The notes: generated from the letters alone by a model not told the origin. Shown: positions 1 through 7,572, numbered from the stretch's first letter. The stretch: 64,000 bases of DNA from Mariniphaga sp040772505 (GCA_040772505.1 JAXGYA010000004.1:1-64000); one strand, 5' to 3'. Numbers and translations: made by a program.

Positions 1-582
1 GGTTACTTTTACGTTGGCGTGGGGTGTAACCACAATAAACGGCTTTTCTTCGCTGGAGGTCACCTCAAAATAAGCCTCCCCTTTTAACTGAATCTCCCTG
101 TTATTTTGGTTAAAGGTGGCTGCATCATAAACAATGGATGAATTGGTGTTTATCCAAACTTGGGTCCCGTCGGGCAATTTTACTTTGGAAACGTGCCCTT
201 TGGGTGAACTGATTTCATAAAGCTGTTCGGCAAGCTGAACCGGTTTTTCGGATTCTCCAAACAGATACCAGCCAATGGCCATGGCAATTGGGAAAGCCAG
301 AACGGCAGCAATTTTATAAATAAATGATTGCCGGTTCATTTTCTTTACCCTATCAGAAAGGTGCCGGTTGTATTCCGATTCAAGTTTTGATCTGTCTTTT
401 TGAAGGGAGGTTTCAGAAATAAATTTCTCACCTTTCCCCCACGCTTTTTTACTCTTTTCAAAAAGATATTGATTCTCTTGGGCAGCATTCTTCCACTTTT
501 CCAGTTCCTGAATTTCTTCAGATGTGGCATTTCCTGACAGGACTTTGCCGATGAGAATGTATATATGATTGTTTTCCTTCAT
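1..582 (-). CDS. FecR family anti-sigma factor (partial, C-terminus beyond window edge)
   Basis: Membrane-bound anti-sigma factor that would hold an ECF sigma factor until an outer-membrane signal arrives. 194 codons are visible and the frame runs off the window at base 1. Residues 1-85 form the charged cytoplasmic sigma-binding part, residues about 88-107 are one membrane helix, and the rest is the start of the periplasmic FecR domain, with the family pattern KVKLPDGTQVWIN near 133-145 and GEAYFEV near 168-174. The start is the ATG at 582; a -7 box TAGATTTG lies 13 nt upstream. The sigma partner is probably the gene at 2000-2539, from which it is separated by a repeat island. The frame was translated by hand from the minus strand. 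Confidence 0.9.
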   Translation of the reverse strand, partial: MKENNHIYILIGKVLSGNATSEEIQELEKWKNAAQENQYLFEKSKKAWGKGEKFISETSLQKDRSKLESEYNRHLSDRVKKMNRQSFIYKIAAVLAFPIAMAIGWYLFGESEKPVQLAEQLYEISSPKGHVSKVKLPDGTQVWINTNSSIVYDAATFNQNNREIQLKGEAYFEVTSSEEKPFIVVTPHANVKVT

Positions 583-594
583 ATTTTCGTTTTT

Positions 595-602
595 CAAATC
601 TA
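595..602 (-). promoter_or_regulatory. -7 box TAGATTTG upstream of fecR
   Basis: On the minus strand these bases read TAGATTTG, an exact match to the Bacteroidota -7 element TAnnTTTG, 13 nt before the FecR start. No TTTG sits 19 nt further up. It could let fecR be transcribed apart from its sigma gene. Confidence 0.4.
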
Positions 603-666
603 TGACGAAAATAAAAGCGTTTACCCTGTAATGAGATTCAAAATTTTTTTCGAATAATCTAAAGTT

Positions 667-892
667 GCTACAAATATTCTGGTGCGCTGCACCATTCCTC
701 TAATCAACAGAAAAAGATTGATTAAAAAACGGCAACACCACGAAATATTTGCAATGGCATATAAATCGGAAGCGGCAGCGCCGCGATAATATTTGTAGCA
801 GCAGGGCATGCCAACAGAAATAGAGCGGCAGAGCCGCGATAATATTTGTAGAATCAAATGCACAACAACAGCGTGCTAAGGTGCAGCGCACC
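667..892. repeat. REP palindrome cluster 1 (downstream of RAYT gene)
   Basis: Four palindromes: GGTGCGCTGCACC at 681-693, GCGGCAGCGCCGC at 772-784, GCGGCAGAGCCGC at 825-837 and GGTGCAGCGCACC at 880-892. The two GCGGC copies are followed by ATAATATTTGTAG. The words GCAGGGCATGCC and CAACAGAAA recur between units. There is no credible coding frame; open frames here only translate the repeats. Confidence 0.85.
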
Positions 893-918
893 GAAATATT
901 ACAATTTAATCGAAAAAC

Positions 919-1398
919 TCACTCCCAATTATTCACATCGTTAAAAAAATCGAACAAATAATCATCATTAAATTGGATGTCATTTTTTCTCAAAATCTCC
1001 AAATATTCCGTTTTGAAATTTGTTTTTTTATGGTGCTTCTCCTGATTCAAAACATATTTTACAACCGCATCGATTTGAGAACGAGAATGGGAAAACGCAC
1101 CGTAACCCTTTTGCCATTCAAAACTAAACCCGGATAAATTGTTTAGTTTGATCCACGCATTGGAGGATGTTTTGATTTCTTCAACCAAATCTGGAATCAA
1201 ATGATTGATATTGTATCCGATAAAAATATGAATATGGTCTGGCATGGAGCCTATTGCCAGCATTTTGTGTTTATGGTTCTGTACAATTCCGGTGATGTAC
1301 TTTTCCAAATCGTCTTTCCATTGCTTTTTAATCAAAGCATTTCGGTTTTTTACCGCAAAAATCAGATGAGCGTAAAACCGGGTGTAAGTATTGGCCAT
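919..1398 (-). CDS. REP-associated tyrosine transposase (RAYT, IS200-like Y1 family)
   Basis: Single-strand DNA transposase of the HUH/Y1 superfamily, 159 aa, complete. The metal-binding HUH motif is H-I-H at residues 55-57 in MPDHIHIFI, and the likely nucleophile is Tyr115 in VVKYVLNQEKHH. An open frame extends upstream to 1608, but that part is translated REP DNA; the ATG at 1398 begins the family's typical opening MANTYTRFYAHLIFAVKNR. REP palindromes flank both sides, as expected for RAYTs, which are thought to spread or maintain REP sequences without moving as a normal insertion sequence. No inverted-repeat IS ends were seen. All key residues are present, so it may be active. Confidence 0.93.
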   Translation of the reverse strand: MANTYTRFYAHLIFAVKNRNALIKKQWKDDLEKYITGIVQNHKHKMLAIGSMPDHIHIFIGYNINHLIPDLVEEIKTSSNAWIKLNNLSGFSFEWQKGYGAFSHSRSQIDAVVKYVLNQEKHHKKTNFKTEYLEILRKNDIQFNDDYLFDFFNDVNNWE

Positions 1399-1464
1399 AA
1401 TTTTTAAATTCACGTTTGTGTTGTAAAAATATAAACATATTTTATTTTGAAAAAGGAAATCGAA

Positions 1465-1745
1465 TATTACGGTGCTACGCACCTCATTTCCAATCCCCAA
1501 TCCTGGTGCTACAAATATTCTGGTGCGCTGCACCATTCCCCAAATCAACAGAAAAACCATTGATAGAAAAGCGGCAGAGCCGCAATAATATTTGTAGCAG
1601 CAGGGCATGCCAACAGAAATAGAGCGGCATCGCCGCGATAATATTTGTAGTAGCAGGGCATGCCAACAGAAATAGAGCGGCAGAGCCGCGATAATATTTG
1701 TAGCAGTAGAAGCACCGCATCAGAACGCCAGGTGCAGCGCACCGA
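1465..1745. repeat. REP palindrome cluster 2 (upstream of RAYT gene)
   Basis: Palindromes at 1471-1483 (GGTGCTACGCACC), 1522-1534 (GGTGCGCTGCACC), 1571-1583, 1624-1636 and 1677-1689 (GCGGC-NNN-GCCGC) and 1731-1743 (GGTGCAGCGCACC). The three GCGGC units repeat at a period of 53 nt with the same linker, so this part is a short tandem array. Confidence 0.85.
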
Positions 1746-1802
1746 AATATAAAACTCCAATCACCTCAAAATCATCTTATTTCCATTCATTTGCGTCATC
1801 AA

Positions 1803-1990
1803 AAAAAATCGAATATTACGGTGCTACGCACCTCATTTCCAATCCCCAATCCTAGTGCTACAAATATTCTGGTGCGCTGCACCATTCCCATCAAACAACA
1901 GAAAAGCCATTGATAAAAAACAGGCAGCACCACGAAATATTTGCAATGGCATATAAATCGGAAGCGGCATCGCCGCGAAAATATTTGTAG
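1803..1990. repeat. REP palindrome cluster 3, duplicate of parts of clusters 1 and 2
   Basis: Palindromes at 1820-1832, 1871-1883 and 1964-1976. Bases 1803-1890 are nearly identical to 1453-1545, and 1909-1990 are nearly identical to 718-798, so this cluster is built from segments also found on the other side of, and next to, the RAYT gene. The cluster ends about 10 nt before the stop codon of the ECF sigma gene. Confidence 0.85.
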
Positions 1991-1999
1991 CAATTCCAA

Positions 2000-2539
2000 T
2001 CACCTCAAAAAATCAGATAAACTTTCGCGTAATCTTTTCAAGGCGATTCCCATCTGCATCTCCACGGTTTTTACCGAGATGTTCAGTTTTTGGGCAATTT
2101 CGGCGTATTTCAATCCTTCGTGCCGGCTAAGCAGAAATATCTCGCGGCATTTCTCGGGAAGTTGATTTATGGATTTATTAATGCGGCCGCTCAGCTCGGC
2201 TTCTTCCACTAAATCGCGGAAAGGCACCCGGCTGAGGTTTTCAACCGACTCAGAAATTTCAGAATTGTTTCTATTTTTTCGCAGGTAATCGATGCACCGG
2301 TTTTTTACTGATTGATACAAATAGGATTTGACGGAAATGTTGACATCAATTTTTTCACGCTTCATCCACAAATCAACAAATACCTGCTGCACCAGCGACC
2401 GCGACAGATCTAAATCGCCAATATATTTTGCAGCGAAAAAGCATAACGAAGCATAGTATCCGTTGAACAACCGACTAAATTCAGCTTCATCGCCTTTTCT
2501 GATTTGTTGAAATATTTTCGGATCAGTTATCTCAGCCAT
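2000..2539 (-). CDS. ECF sigma-70 family RNA polymerase sigma factor
   Basis: Alternative sigma factor of 179 aa, full length for the Bacteroidota FecI-like group. Region 2 lies at residues about 25-95 (LFNGYYASLCFFAAKYI ... YLYQSVKNRCIDYLRK) and region 4 at about 120-175, with the helix-turn-helix stretch KYAEIAQKLNISVKTVEMQM that would read the -35 element. It starts at ATG 2539. Such genes are normally followed directly by a fecR gene; here the same-strand FecR gene begins 1.4 kb downstream, beyond a REP/RAYT island. Targets are unknown; FecI-type sigmas often control SusC/SusD-type uptake genes, but none are in the window. Confidence 0.92.
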   Translation of the reverse strand: MAEITDPKIFQQIRKGDEAEFSRLFNGYYASLCFFAAKYIGDLDLSRSLVQQVFVDLWMKREKIDVNISVKSYLYQSVKNRCIDYLRKNRNNSEISESVENLSRVPFRDLVEEAELSGRINKSINQLPEKCREIFLLSRHEGLKYAEIAQKLNISVKTVEMQMGIALKRLRESLSDFLR

Positions 2540-2758
2540 CGGTTTTATAAGAATAAGATTGCAAGGTAAAAAAATTATTTAAGATTTAACCATTTCCTGC
2601 TTCTTCGAATGTGAAATAATTTCAGAAATGCCGGAAAAATGCAGAACTGTTCTTTATTGATAATGATCCAAATTATGAAAAAACAGTGACATATTATCGG
2701 TTTTTGCATAATATCTGCTTTTTCACACTATTTCATTAACCATTCCTGAAAATTTTTA

Positions 2759-2766
2759 TAATTTTG
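2759..2766 (+). promoter_or_regulatory. -7 box TAATTTTG upstream of the DUF177 gene
   Basis: Exact match to TAnnTTTG, 18 nt before the ATG at 2785. It supports starting the protein at 2785, since the in-frame TTG at 2764 overlaps this box. Confidence 0.5.
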
Positions 2767-2784
2767 CATCACTTTTTTCGAGCC

Positions 2785-3318
2785 ATGGACTGGAGAGTAA
2801 AATATGATGTAGAGTTTAAAGGTCTTAAAGAAGGCCTACACAAGTTTGAGTTTGAAATTCAGAACAAGTTCTTTGAGCATTTTGAACAGGAGCTGGTTAG
2901 CGTTGGAAATGTAAAGGTCAGGGTGACTCTTGAAAAACGGAGTTTATTCATGAAACTGCATCTTGCGCTCAAGGGCTGGGTGGAGCTCACCTGCGACCGT
3001 TGTCTTGAAAATTTCAATCAAAACATAAAGCTGAAAACCGAACTTTTTGTCAAATTTGGCGAAAACAATTATGATGACAACGAAATTATCTGGATTTCAC
3101 CCGAAGAGCACCGCATCAATCTGGCTCAGTTAATTTATGAATACATAATTTTAAGCATTCCCATAAGGCATGTACATCAGGAAAAAAATGGAGTTAGCGG
3201 GTGCAGTCCCGAGATGCTTGAAATATTAAAAGAGCTCGCAACCACTGAAGAAGAAGAAGAAAAGGAACAGAAAACAGACCCGCGATGGTCCGCTTTAAAA
3301 GATTGGAATAATAATTAA
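2785..3318 (+). CDS. DUF177 (YceD-like) protein
   Basis: 177 aa protein of the DUF177/YceD family, whose members are linked to 23S rRNA accumulation and are usually encoded just upstream of rpmF, as here with 12 nt between the genes. A CDRC motif sits near residue 76 (ELTCDRCLENF), and the C-terminal part ends in the family pattern DPRWSALKDW. The ATG at 2785 is chosen over an in-frame TTG at 2764 because of the upstream -7 box. The exact biochemical role is unknown. The low-complexity acidic run EEEEEKEQ near the C-terminus is common in this group. Confidence 0.88.
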   Translation: MDWRVKYDVEFKGLKEGLHKFEFEIQNKFFEHFEQELVSVGNVKVRVTLEKRSLFMKLHLALKGWVELTCDRCLENFNQNIKLKTELFVKFGENNYDDNEIIWISPEEHRINLAQLIYEYIILSIPIRHVHQEKNGVSGCSPEMLEILKELATTEEEEEKEQKTDPRWSALKDWNNN

Positions 3319-3330
3319 AAATGAAATATT

Positions 3331-3516
3331 ATGGCACACCCAAAGAGTAGAACTTCAAAGTCGAAACGGAATAAAAGACGCACACATTACAAAGCTGCTC
3401 TCCCCACACTTGCAACCTGCTCAAATTGCGGAACAACTGTAAAGTATCACCATATCTGCCCGGAATGTGGATATTACAGAGGCAAGCAGGTTATTGAAAA
3501 AGAAATTTCAGTTTAA
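3331..3516 (+). CDS. rpmF: 50S ribosomal protein L32
   Basis: 61 aa zinc-ribbon ribosomal protein of the large subunit. The N-terminus MAHPKSRTSKSKRNKRR is the basic RNA-binding tail, followed by two CxxC pairs (CSNC and CPEC) that would bind zinc; this is the C+ form of L32. It lies 12 nt after the DUF177 gene, the usual pairing, and is followed directly by an intrinsic terminator, so the two form a short operon. Confidence 0.98.
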   Translation: MAHPKSRTSKSKRNKRRTHYKAALPTLATCSNCGTTVKYHHICPECGYYRGKQVIEKEISV

Positions 3517-3520
3517 TGCA

Positions 3521-3550
3521 AAAGCCGGTCAAAATCTGACCGGCTTTTTT
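3521..3550 (+). terminator. Intrinsic terminator after rpmF
   Basis: An 11-bp perfect stem (3521-3531 with 3537-3547), a 5-nt loop and a run of six T to 3550. It ends the DUF177-rpmF transcript. Confidence 0.9.
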
Positions 3551-3831
3551 GTTTCTCAATCCCTATCCACCAAAGCTTAAACATTATTTAATATCCATAT
3601 CTTCTTGCTTGGAACTTTCTGATTCCATTTTTTGGTTGCGACGGTTTTGTCATTTCTTAAAAAGTACCAATAACTTGAGTCCCCTCAACATCACAATCGT
3701 TTTTGTGGTGAAATTTTGAATTTTTATTGCTGGCAATCCAAAAAATTGTAACTTCAACCTATTTAATTTAAAACGGATCAAAGAATAATTTGTCGGAAAG
3801 GCAGTTTTACTTAGGAAAAATGATTTTTAAA
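3551..3831. other. Intergenic region upstream of the bactofilin gene
   Basis: About 280 nt, AT-rich. I see no convincing ORF, repeat or RNA structure after the rpmF terminator and no exact TAnnTTTG box near the downstream gene. Confidence 0.4.
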
Positions 3832-4233
3832 ATGGCAAAACAAACATCAAACAACAGCGAAAACTTTGGACAAGCAATTAATATTATCTGTGAAGGCACC
3901 TTGATTAAAGGAGATATTTCTGCCGGCAGCGACATCCGGATTGACGGCGAACTGATAGGAAACATCCAGGCAAGCGGCAGGATAGTTATTGGTCCGAAAG
4001 GGAAAGTTGAAGGTGAGATAAACTGCAACAACATTGAAGTATCAGGTTGTATTCGCGGAAAAATCGTTGTTTCGGAATTATTGACTTTAAAGGCGACAGC
4101 CTGCATTGTGGGAGACATTGTTGCCGGAAAACTTTCGGTTGAGCCCGGTTCAACCTTCACCGGAACCTGCTCAATGGATGACACGAACTTGAAAAATGAA
4201 AAATCAACTCAGAAAGAACAAAAAGAGGTTTGA
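3832..4233 (+). CDS. Bactofilin (polymer-forming cytoskeletal protein)
   Basis: 133 aa from the preferred ATG at 3832; in-frame alternatives are ATG 3820 and TTG 3790. Bactofilins self-assemble without nucleotide into filaments at the membrane and organise cell-wall and shape factors. The beta-helix core of short repeats is plain: GTLIKGDISAGSDIRIDGEL, then GNIQASGRIVIGPKGKVEGEI, SGCIRGKIVVSELLTLKATA and VGDIVAGKLSVEPGSTFTG. The 3' end overlaps the next gene by 38 nt in another frame, so the two are likely co-transcribed. A bactofilin gene ahead of the atp cluster recurs in this phylum. Confidence 0.92.
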   Translation: MAKQTSNNSENFGQAINIICEGTLIKGDISAGSDIRIDGELIGNIQASGRIVIGPKGKVEGEINCNNIEVSGCIRGKIVVSELLTLKATACIVGDIVAGKLSVEPGSTFTGTCSMDDTNLKNEKSTQKEQKEV

Positions 4234-4417
4234 TGATTTTATTCGCTATTCGGGGCTTGCATTTGAAATGATGACAATTATCGCAGCCGGCACCTTTTTA
4301 GGTTTTAAAATTGATCAGTGGATGAATAATAAATTTAAAGGATTCACGCTGGCACTTATGGTTCTTTCCGTAATTGGCTCTATTTTTTATGCACTAAGAA
4401 ATTTACTGAAAAAATGA
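4196..4417 (+). CDS. AtpZ/AtpI family membrane protein
   Basis: 73 aa with two predicted membrane helices (about 21-37 and 48-66), joined by the family's short loop GFKIDQWMNNKFKG. AtpZ/AtpI proteins are accessory to F-type ATP synthase, helping c-ring assembly or magnesium handling. The gene overlaps the bactofilin gene by 38 nt and the next gene by 4 nt (ATGA), so translation is probably coupled. Its place just ahead of atpB supports the assignment. Confidence 0.85.
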   Translation: MKNQLRKNKKRFDDFIRYSGLAFEMMTIIAAGTFLGFKIDQWMNNKFKGFTLALMVLSVIGSIFYALRNLLKK

Positions 4418-4800
4418 ACAGGGAATTTACTCTTTTTCTTATCAGAATTTTGTCGGCGACAGCTGTTTTAACTGTTTTAGGCTGGATTTTATTCACATTC
4501 ATTGTGCCGGAAATGTATCTGCACATTTTACCATGGATGCTTGTCTTCTTTTTAACCGTTACCCTTCTAACCTATTTTCTGCAGCACTCTGCAAAAAAAA
4601 ATATGAGACGCTTCACTCATATCAGCATGATTGCTTCTGTGCTACGGTTCATTATCTACTCTACTTTTGCTTTCATTTATCTTTACCTGAGACCTGAAAA
4701 TGCTGTTGTTTTTATCGTGTCCCTTGCTGTTTGCTATATCGTTTATACAGTTACTGAAGTCTGCTGCCTGTCAAAGGTTAAAAACAACACAAAAACTTAA
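4414..4800 (+). CDS. Small four-helix membrane protein in the atp cluster (AtpI-like position)
   Basis: 128 aa, mostly hydrophobic, with four likely membrane helices (about 5-29, 38-55, 70-91 and 96-116). I recognise no catalytic motif. It overlaps the AtpZ-like gene by 4 nt and precedes atpB by 231 nt, a position where Bacteroidota carry a poorly conserved AtpI-like protein, so a role in ATP synthase assembly is inferred from context only. The C-terminal tail is short and basic. Confidence 0.75.
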   Translation: MNREFTLFLIRILSATAVLTVLGWILFTFIVPEMYLHILPWMLVFFLTVTLLTYFLQHSAKKNMRRFTHISMIASVLRFIIYSTFAFIYLYLRPENAVVFIVSLAVCYIVYTVTEVCCLSKVKNNTKT

Positions 4801-4997
4801 TGCACTAAAGACCAGTACCTTTATGAACTTCAAAACAGAGCAAACTTCTTGTAATAAAAAACAAGCACTGAATTAACTCCATTTTAAAATTAAACCGGGA
4901 AATTTCTGAAAACTGTCCGTAAAAATATTTGGAGTGTATATGAAGTTTACAAATCACCCTCGAAGGTCTTTTTTCTTTTTATCATCTAAAATTTTTC

Positions 4998-5005
4998 TAT
5001 TTTTG
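4998..5005 (+). promoter_or_regulatory. -7 box TATTTTTG upstream of atpB
   Basis: Exact TAnnTTTG match 26 nt before the atpB ATG, inside the 231-nt gap between the upstream small membrane gene and atpB. It suggests the main atp transcript starts here and not at the bactofilin gene. Confidence 0.5.
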
Positions 5006-5031
5006 TGAAATTTATTAGTCAATACTAAAAA

Positions 5032-6153
5032 ATGTCAAAATTTTCCAAAAGCAGTTTTCTGATTTTTTTAATACTTGCAGTCTTTCTGTTCATTCCGGCG
5101 GCAGCACTGAACAACAGCATTTCTGATGATCACTCTGCCAGACAGGATCAAAGTGAAGAAAAATTTGATGCAGGAAAATTCATTTTTGAACATGTTCTCG
5201 ATGCTTACGAATGGCATATTGCATCTTTTAAAAACAAGCACGTCATCGTTCCACTGCCGGTTATCCTATACAGCCAACTGCCGGAGCTGCACGAAGGGAA
5301 AAGGGTGCATATTTTCATGTCTTCAAAATTTTATCACGGAACATCTGATTACCGTGGTTTTCGAATTTCGCAAAGTGAAAGGCACAACGGAAAAATTGTA
5401 GAACTGAACCTGCAGGGAGAAGAAATTGGCAGGCCGGTTGATCTCTCTGTAACCAAAACGATTGTTGGCGCTATCGCAACCATGATTTTGCTGTTCCTGA
5501 CTCTGTTTGCAACTGCACGTTCAGCCGAAAGAAACAGGGATAAAGCACCAAAAGGGTTGCAAAACCTGATTGAACCGATTATAACTTTCATAAAAAATGA
5601 AATTGCAATTCCGTCCATAGGTGAAAAAAAATATCAAAATTTCATGCCTGCACTGCTCTCTCTTTTCTTTTTTATACTGCTGAACAACCTGATGGGATTG
5701 GTACCCATTTTCCCGTTTGGAGCAAATGTTACGGGCAATATTTCGGTAACCATGGTTTTTGCACTGTTCACTTTTTTTGTAACCAATATCAGAGGCAACA
5801 AGTACTACTGGAAGGAAATTTTCAACCCGGATGTTCCGTTTTGGCTGAAAGTTCCCATCCCGCTAATGCCTATGCTTGAAATGACCGGAATGATTACCAA
5901 ACCGTTTGTGCTGATGATTCGTTTGTTTGCAAACATGCTCGCCGGGCACATGATTGTTTCGGTTTTTTTAAGCCTTATATTTATCTTCAGCAGCTTGATG
6001 GGACCTGCTGCCGGTTATGCAGTCGGACCAATTTCTGTGATTTTTGCGGTTTTCATCACTTTGCTCGACATATTAGTTTCATTTATTCAGGCTTATGTTT
6101 TTACTCTGCTGTCAGCCATCTATTTTGGAATGGCAACAGCGGAAGGCCATTAA
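5032..6153 (+). CDS. atpB: F0F1 ATP synthase subunit a
   Basis: 373 aa membrane subunit that forms the proton half-channels beside the c-ring. An N-terminal signal-like segment (about 8-26) and a polar region of about 100 residues precede the channel domain, an extension usual in Bacteroidota and absent from shorter proteobacterial homologues. The channel part carries the essential arginine, here Arg297 in MIRLFANMLAGH, and conserved LNNLMGLVPIFPFGANVTGN in the middle. The start ATG 5032 follows the -7 box at 4998. It is followed by atpE after 24 nt. Confidence 0.97.
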   Translation: MSKFSKSSFLIFLILAVFLFIPAAALNNSISDDHSARQDQSEEKFDAGKFIFEHVLDAYEWHIASFKNKHVIVPLPVILYSQLPELHEGKRVHIFMSSKFYHGTSDYRGFRISQSERHNGKIVELNLQGEEIGRPVDLSVTKTIVGAIATMILLFLTLFATARSAERNRDKAPKGLQNLIEPIITFIKNEIAIPSIGEKKYQNFMPALLSLFFFILLNNLMGLVPIFPFGANVTGNISVTMVFALFTFFVTNIRGNKYYWKEIFNPDVPFWLKVPIPLMPMLEMTGMITKPFVLMIRLFANMLAGHMIVSVFLSLIFIFSSLMGPAAGYAVGPISVIFAVFITLLDILVSFIQAYVFTLLSAIYFGMATAEGH

Positions 6154-6177
6154 TATTCATCTTTAAAATTAAATGCT

Positions 6178-6450
6178 ATGTTATCAATGATTTTAAGCAT
6201 TTTGCTACAAACATCGGAAGCGGCAGCCAAGTCTAATTTTGGTGAGCTTGCAGCTGCCTTTGGCGCAGCCGTTGTTGCCCTTGGCGCAGCCTACGGAATC
6301 AGCAAGATTGGCGTAAGCGCCATGGAAGCTATTGCACGCCAGCCGGAAGCAAGCGGCGACATTCGGTCAAACCTGATTGTTTCTGCGGCGTTGATTGAAG
6401 GCGTCTGCTTTTTTGCGGTTATTGTCTGCGCTTTAATATTGTTTGTTTAG
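6178..6450 (+). CDS. atpE: F0F1 ATP synthase subunit c
   Basis: 90 aa proteolipid of the rotating c-ring, two membrane helices joined by the polar loop ARQPEA that contacts the gamma/epsilon stalk. The ion-binding carboxylate is Glu74 in AALIEGVCFF. A glycine follows that Glu where sodium-type rings have Ser or Thr, and helix 1 lacks the sodium-type Gln, so a proton ring is inferred. About 15 extra N-terminal residues precede helix 1 and may be a cleaved or membrane-inserted leader. A strong hairpin follows the stop codon. Confidence 0.97.
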   Translation: MLSMILSILLQTSEAAAKSNFGELAAAFGAAVVALGAAYGISKIGVSAMEAIARQPEASGDIRSNLIVSAALIEGVCFFAVIVCALILFV

Positions 6451-6460
6451 CTGACAAATT

Positions 6461-6499
6461 AAAACAGTTCACTTCGGGATTGCCGGAGGAGCTGTTTTT
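6461..6499 (+). terminator. Terminator-like hairpin between atpE and atpF
   Basis: Stem of about 15 bp: 6461-6470 pairs with 6489-6498 (one G-U), then 6472-6477 with 6483-6488 around a 5-nt loop, with one unpaired A at 6471. A TTTTT run lies at 6495-6499. It sits 10 nt after the atpE stop and 36 nt before atpF. It could be a partial terminator or an mRNA-stabilising end that leaves more c subunit than b subunit message. Confidence 0.65.
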
Positions 6500-6534
6500 C
6501 AATTTGAATTCGTTTTAGAAAAATAATACAGAAT

Positions 6535-7029
6535 ATGGAACTGGTAACTCCAAATCTTGGAACAATTTTCTGGATGGTAATCATCTTTTGGTTAGTTGTA
6601 GTCATTTTGAGGAAATTCGCATGGAAACCCATACTGAATGCCATGAATGACAGGGAGCAATCAATTGAAAATGCATTGAGCGCTGCGCAAAGTGCCAGAA
6701 AAGAGATGGAAAGCCTGAAAGCCGGCAATGAACAGCTCCTGAATGAAGCCCGGCAAGAGAGGGAGAAAGTGCTGAATGAAGCAATGAAGCTTAAAGAGAA
6801 AATTGTTGAGGAAGCAAAGGAAAAAGCTGTTTCTGAAGCAGAAAAAAGCATTAAGAATGCAAGGCAGCAAATTTTAAATGAAAAAGAAAAGGCGATTGAT
6901 GAAATGAAACAGCAAATCACGGAGCTTTCACTAATCATTGCCGAAAAAATTATCCGCCAGGAGATGTCGAAAGACAAACAGCAGCAAGAGCTGGCTAACC
7001 GGCTGATTGAAGAAATTAAACTGAACTGA
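6535..7029 (+). CDS. atpF: F0F1 ATP synthase subunit b
   Basis: 164 aa peripheral-stalk subunit. One N-terminal membrane helix (about 8-28, LGTIFWMVIIFWLVVVILRKFAW) is followed by a long charged coiled coil rich in Ala, Glu and Lys to the end, the normal design and length for subunit b. Only one b-type gene is present, so the stalk would be a homodimer. It lies 4 nt before atpH. Confidence 0.96.
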   Translation: MELVTPNLGTIFWMVIIFWLVVVILRKFAWKPILNAMNDREQSIENALSAAQSARKEMESLKAGNEQLLNEARQEREKVLNEAMKLKEKIVEEAKEKAVSEAEKSIKNARQQILNEKEKAIDEMKQQITELSLIIAEKIIRQEMSKDKQQQELANRLIEEIKLN

Positions 7030-7032
7030 TAA

Positions 7033-7572
7033 ATGAACTATAGTGCTATATCTGTCCGCTACGCAAAGGCTCTTTTCATGTTGGGGAAAGAGAAGAATTT
7101 GCTTTCCTCCATAAAGGAAGACATGGACTATATCGCGGCAGTGTGCAATCAATCTGTTGATTTTAAAGAGTTCCTGAAAAATCCTGTAGTTCAGACATCT
7201 AAGAAAACTCAGATTATTAAACGCATATTCGAAACTAAAATAAGTGAGCTTTCACTCCGGTTTCTGGAACTGATTGTCAAAAACAAAAGGGAGGTTTTTA
7301 TTCCGATGATTAGTCTCAATGTTCTTGACTTAATCCGAAAAGAGAAAAACATCAAAACAGCACTGCTCATAACAGCCAGTGAGCTGGATGAAAAACTTCT
7401 GGTAAAGACTAAAAAAATTCTGGAAAAGGAATTGGGAACAAAAGTAGATCTGACAGCCAGAACAAGTCCTCATATTATTGGTGGAATTATTTTGCAGATT
7501 GATGGCAAACAGTATGATGCAAGTATTGCCACCCAGATAAAGAAACTGAAAAAGGAGATGCTGAAATCCTAA
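7033..7572 (+). CDS. atpH: F0F1 ATP synthase subunit delta
   Basis: 179 aa OSCP/delta subunit joining the peripheral stalk to the top of F1. The N-terminal helical domain begins ISVRYAKALFMLGKEK and the C-terminal part carries the conserved stretch PHIIGGIILQIDGKQYDASI ahead of a basic tail. Length and place between atpF and atpA are standard. Confidence 0.96.
   Translation: MNYSAISVRYAKALFMLGKEKNLLSSIKEDMDYIAAVCNQSVDFKEFLKNPVVQTSKKTQIIKRIFETKISELSLRFLELIVKNKREVFIPMISLNVLDLIRKEKNIKTALLITASELDEKLLVKTKKILEKELGTKVDLTARTSPHIIGGIILQIDGKQYDASIATQIKKLKKEMLKS

Larger units (their letters stand above)
660..1990. mobile_element. REP/RAYT island between ECF sigma and FecR genes
   Basis: About 1.3 kb made of short GC-rich palindromes joined by AT-rich linkers around one intact REP-associated tyrosine transposase gene (919-1398). 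Two palindrome classes recur: GCGGC-NNN-GCCGC, usually followed by an ATATTTGTAG word, and GGTGC-NNN-GCACC. The palindromes are confined to this stretch, and the genes on either side are of a type normally found next to each other. Boundaries are approximate, set by the outermost repeat words. Confidence 0.8.

Noticed and set aside
621..863. Overlapping small ORFs in the REP clusters (also 1484-1760 and 1799-1999)
   Set aside because: They are translations of REP palindromes, with repeated CYKYYRG and RCRS words, and have no independent evidence.
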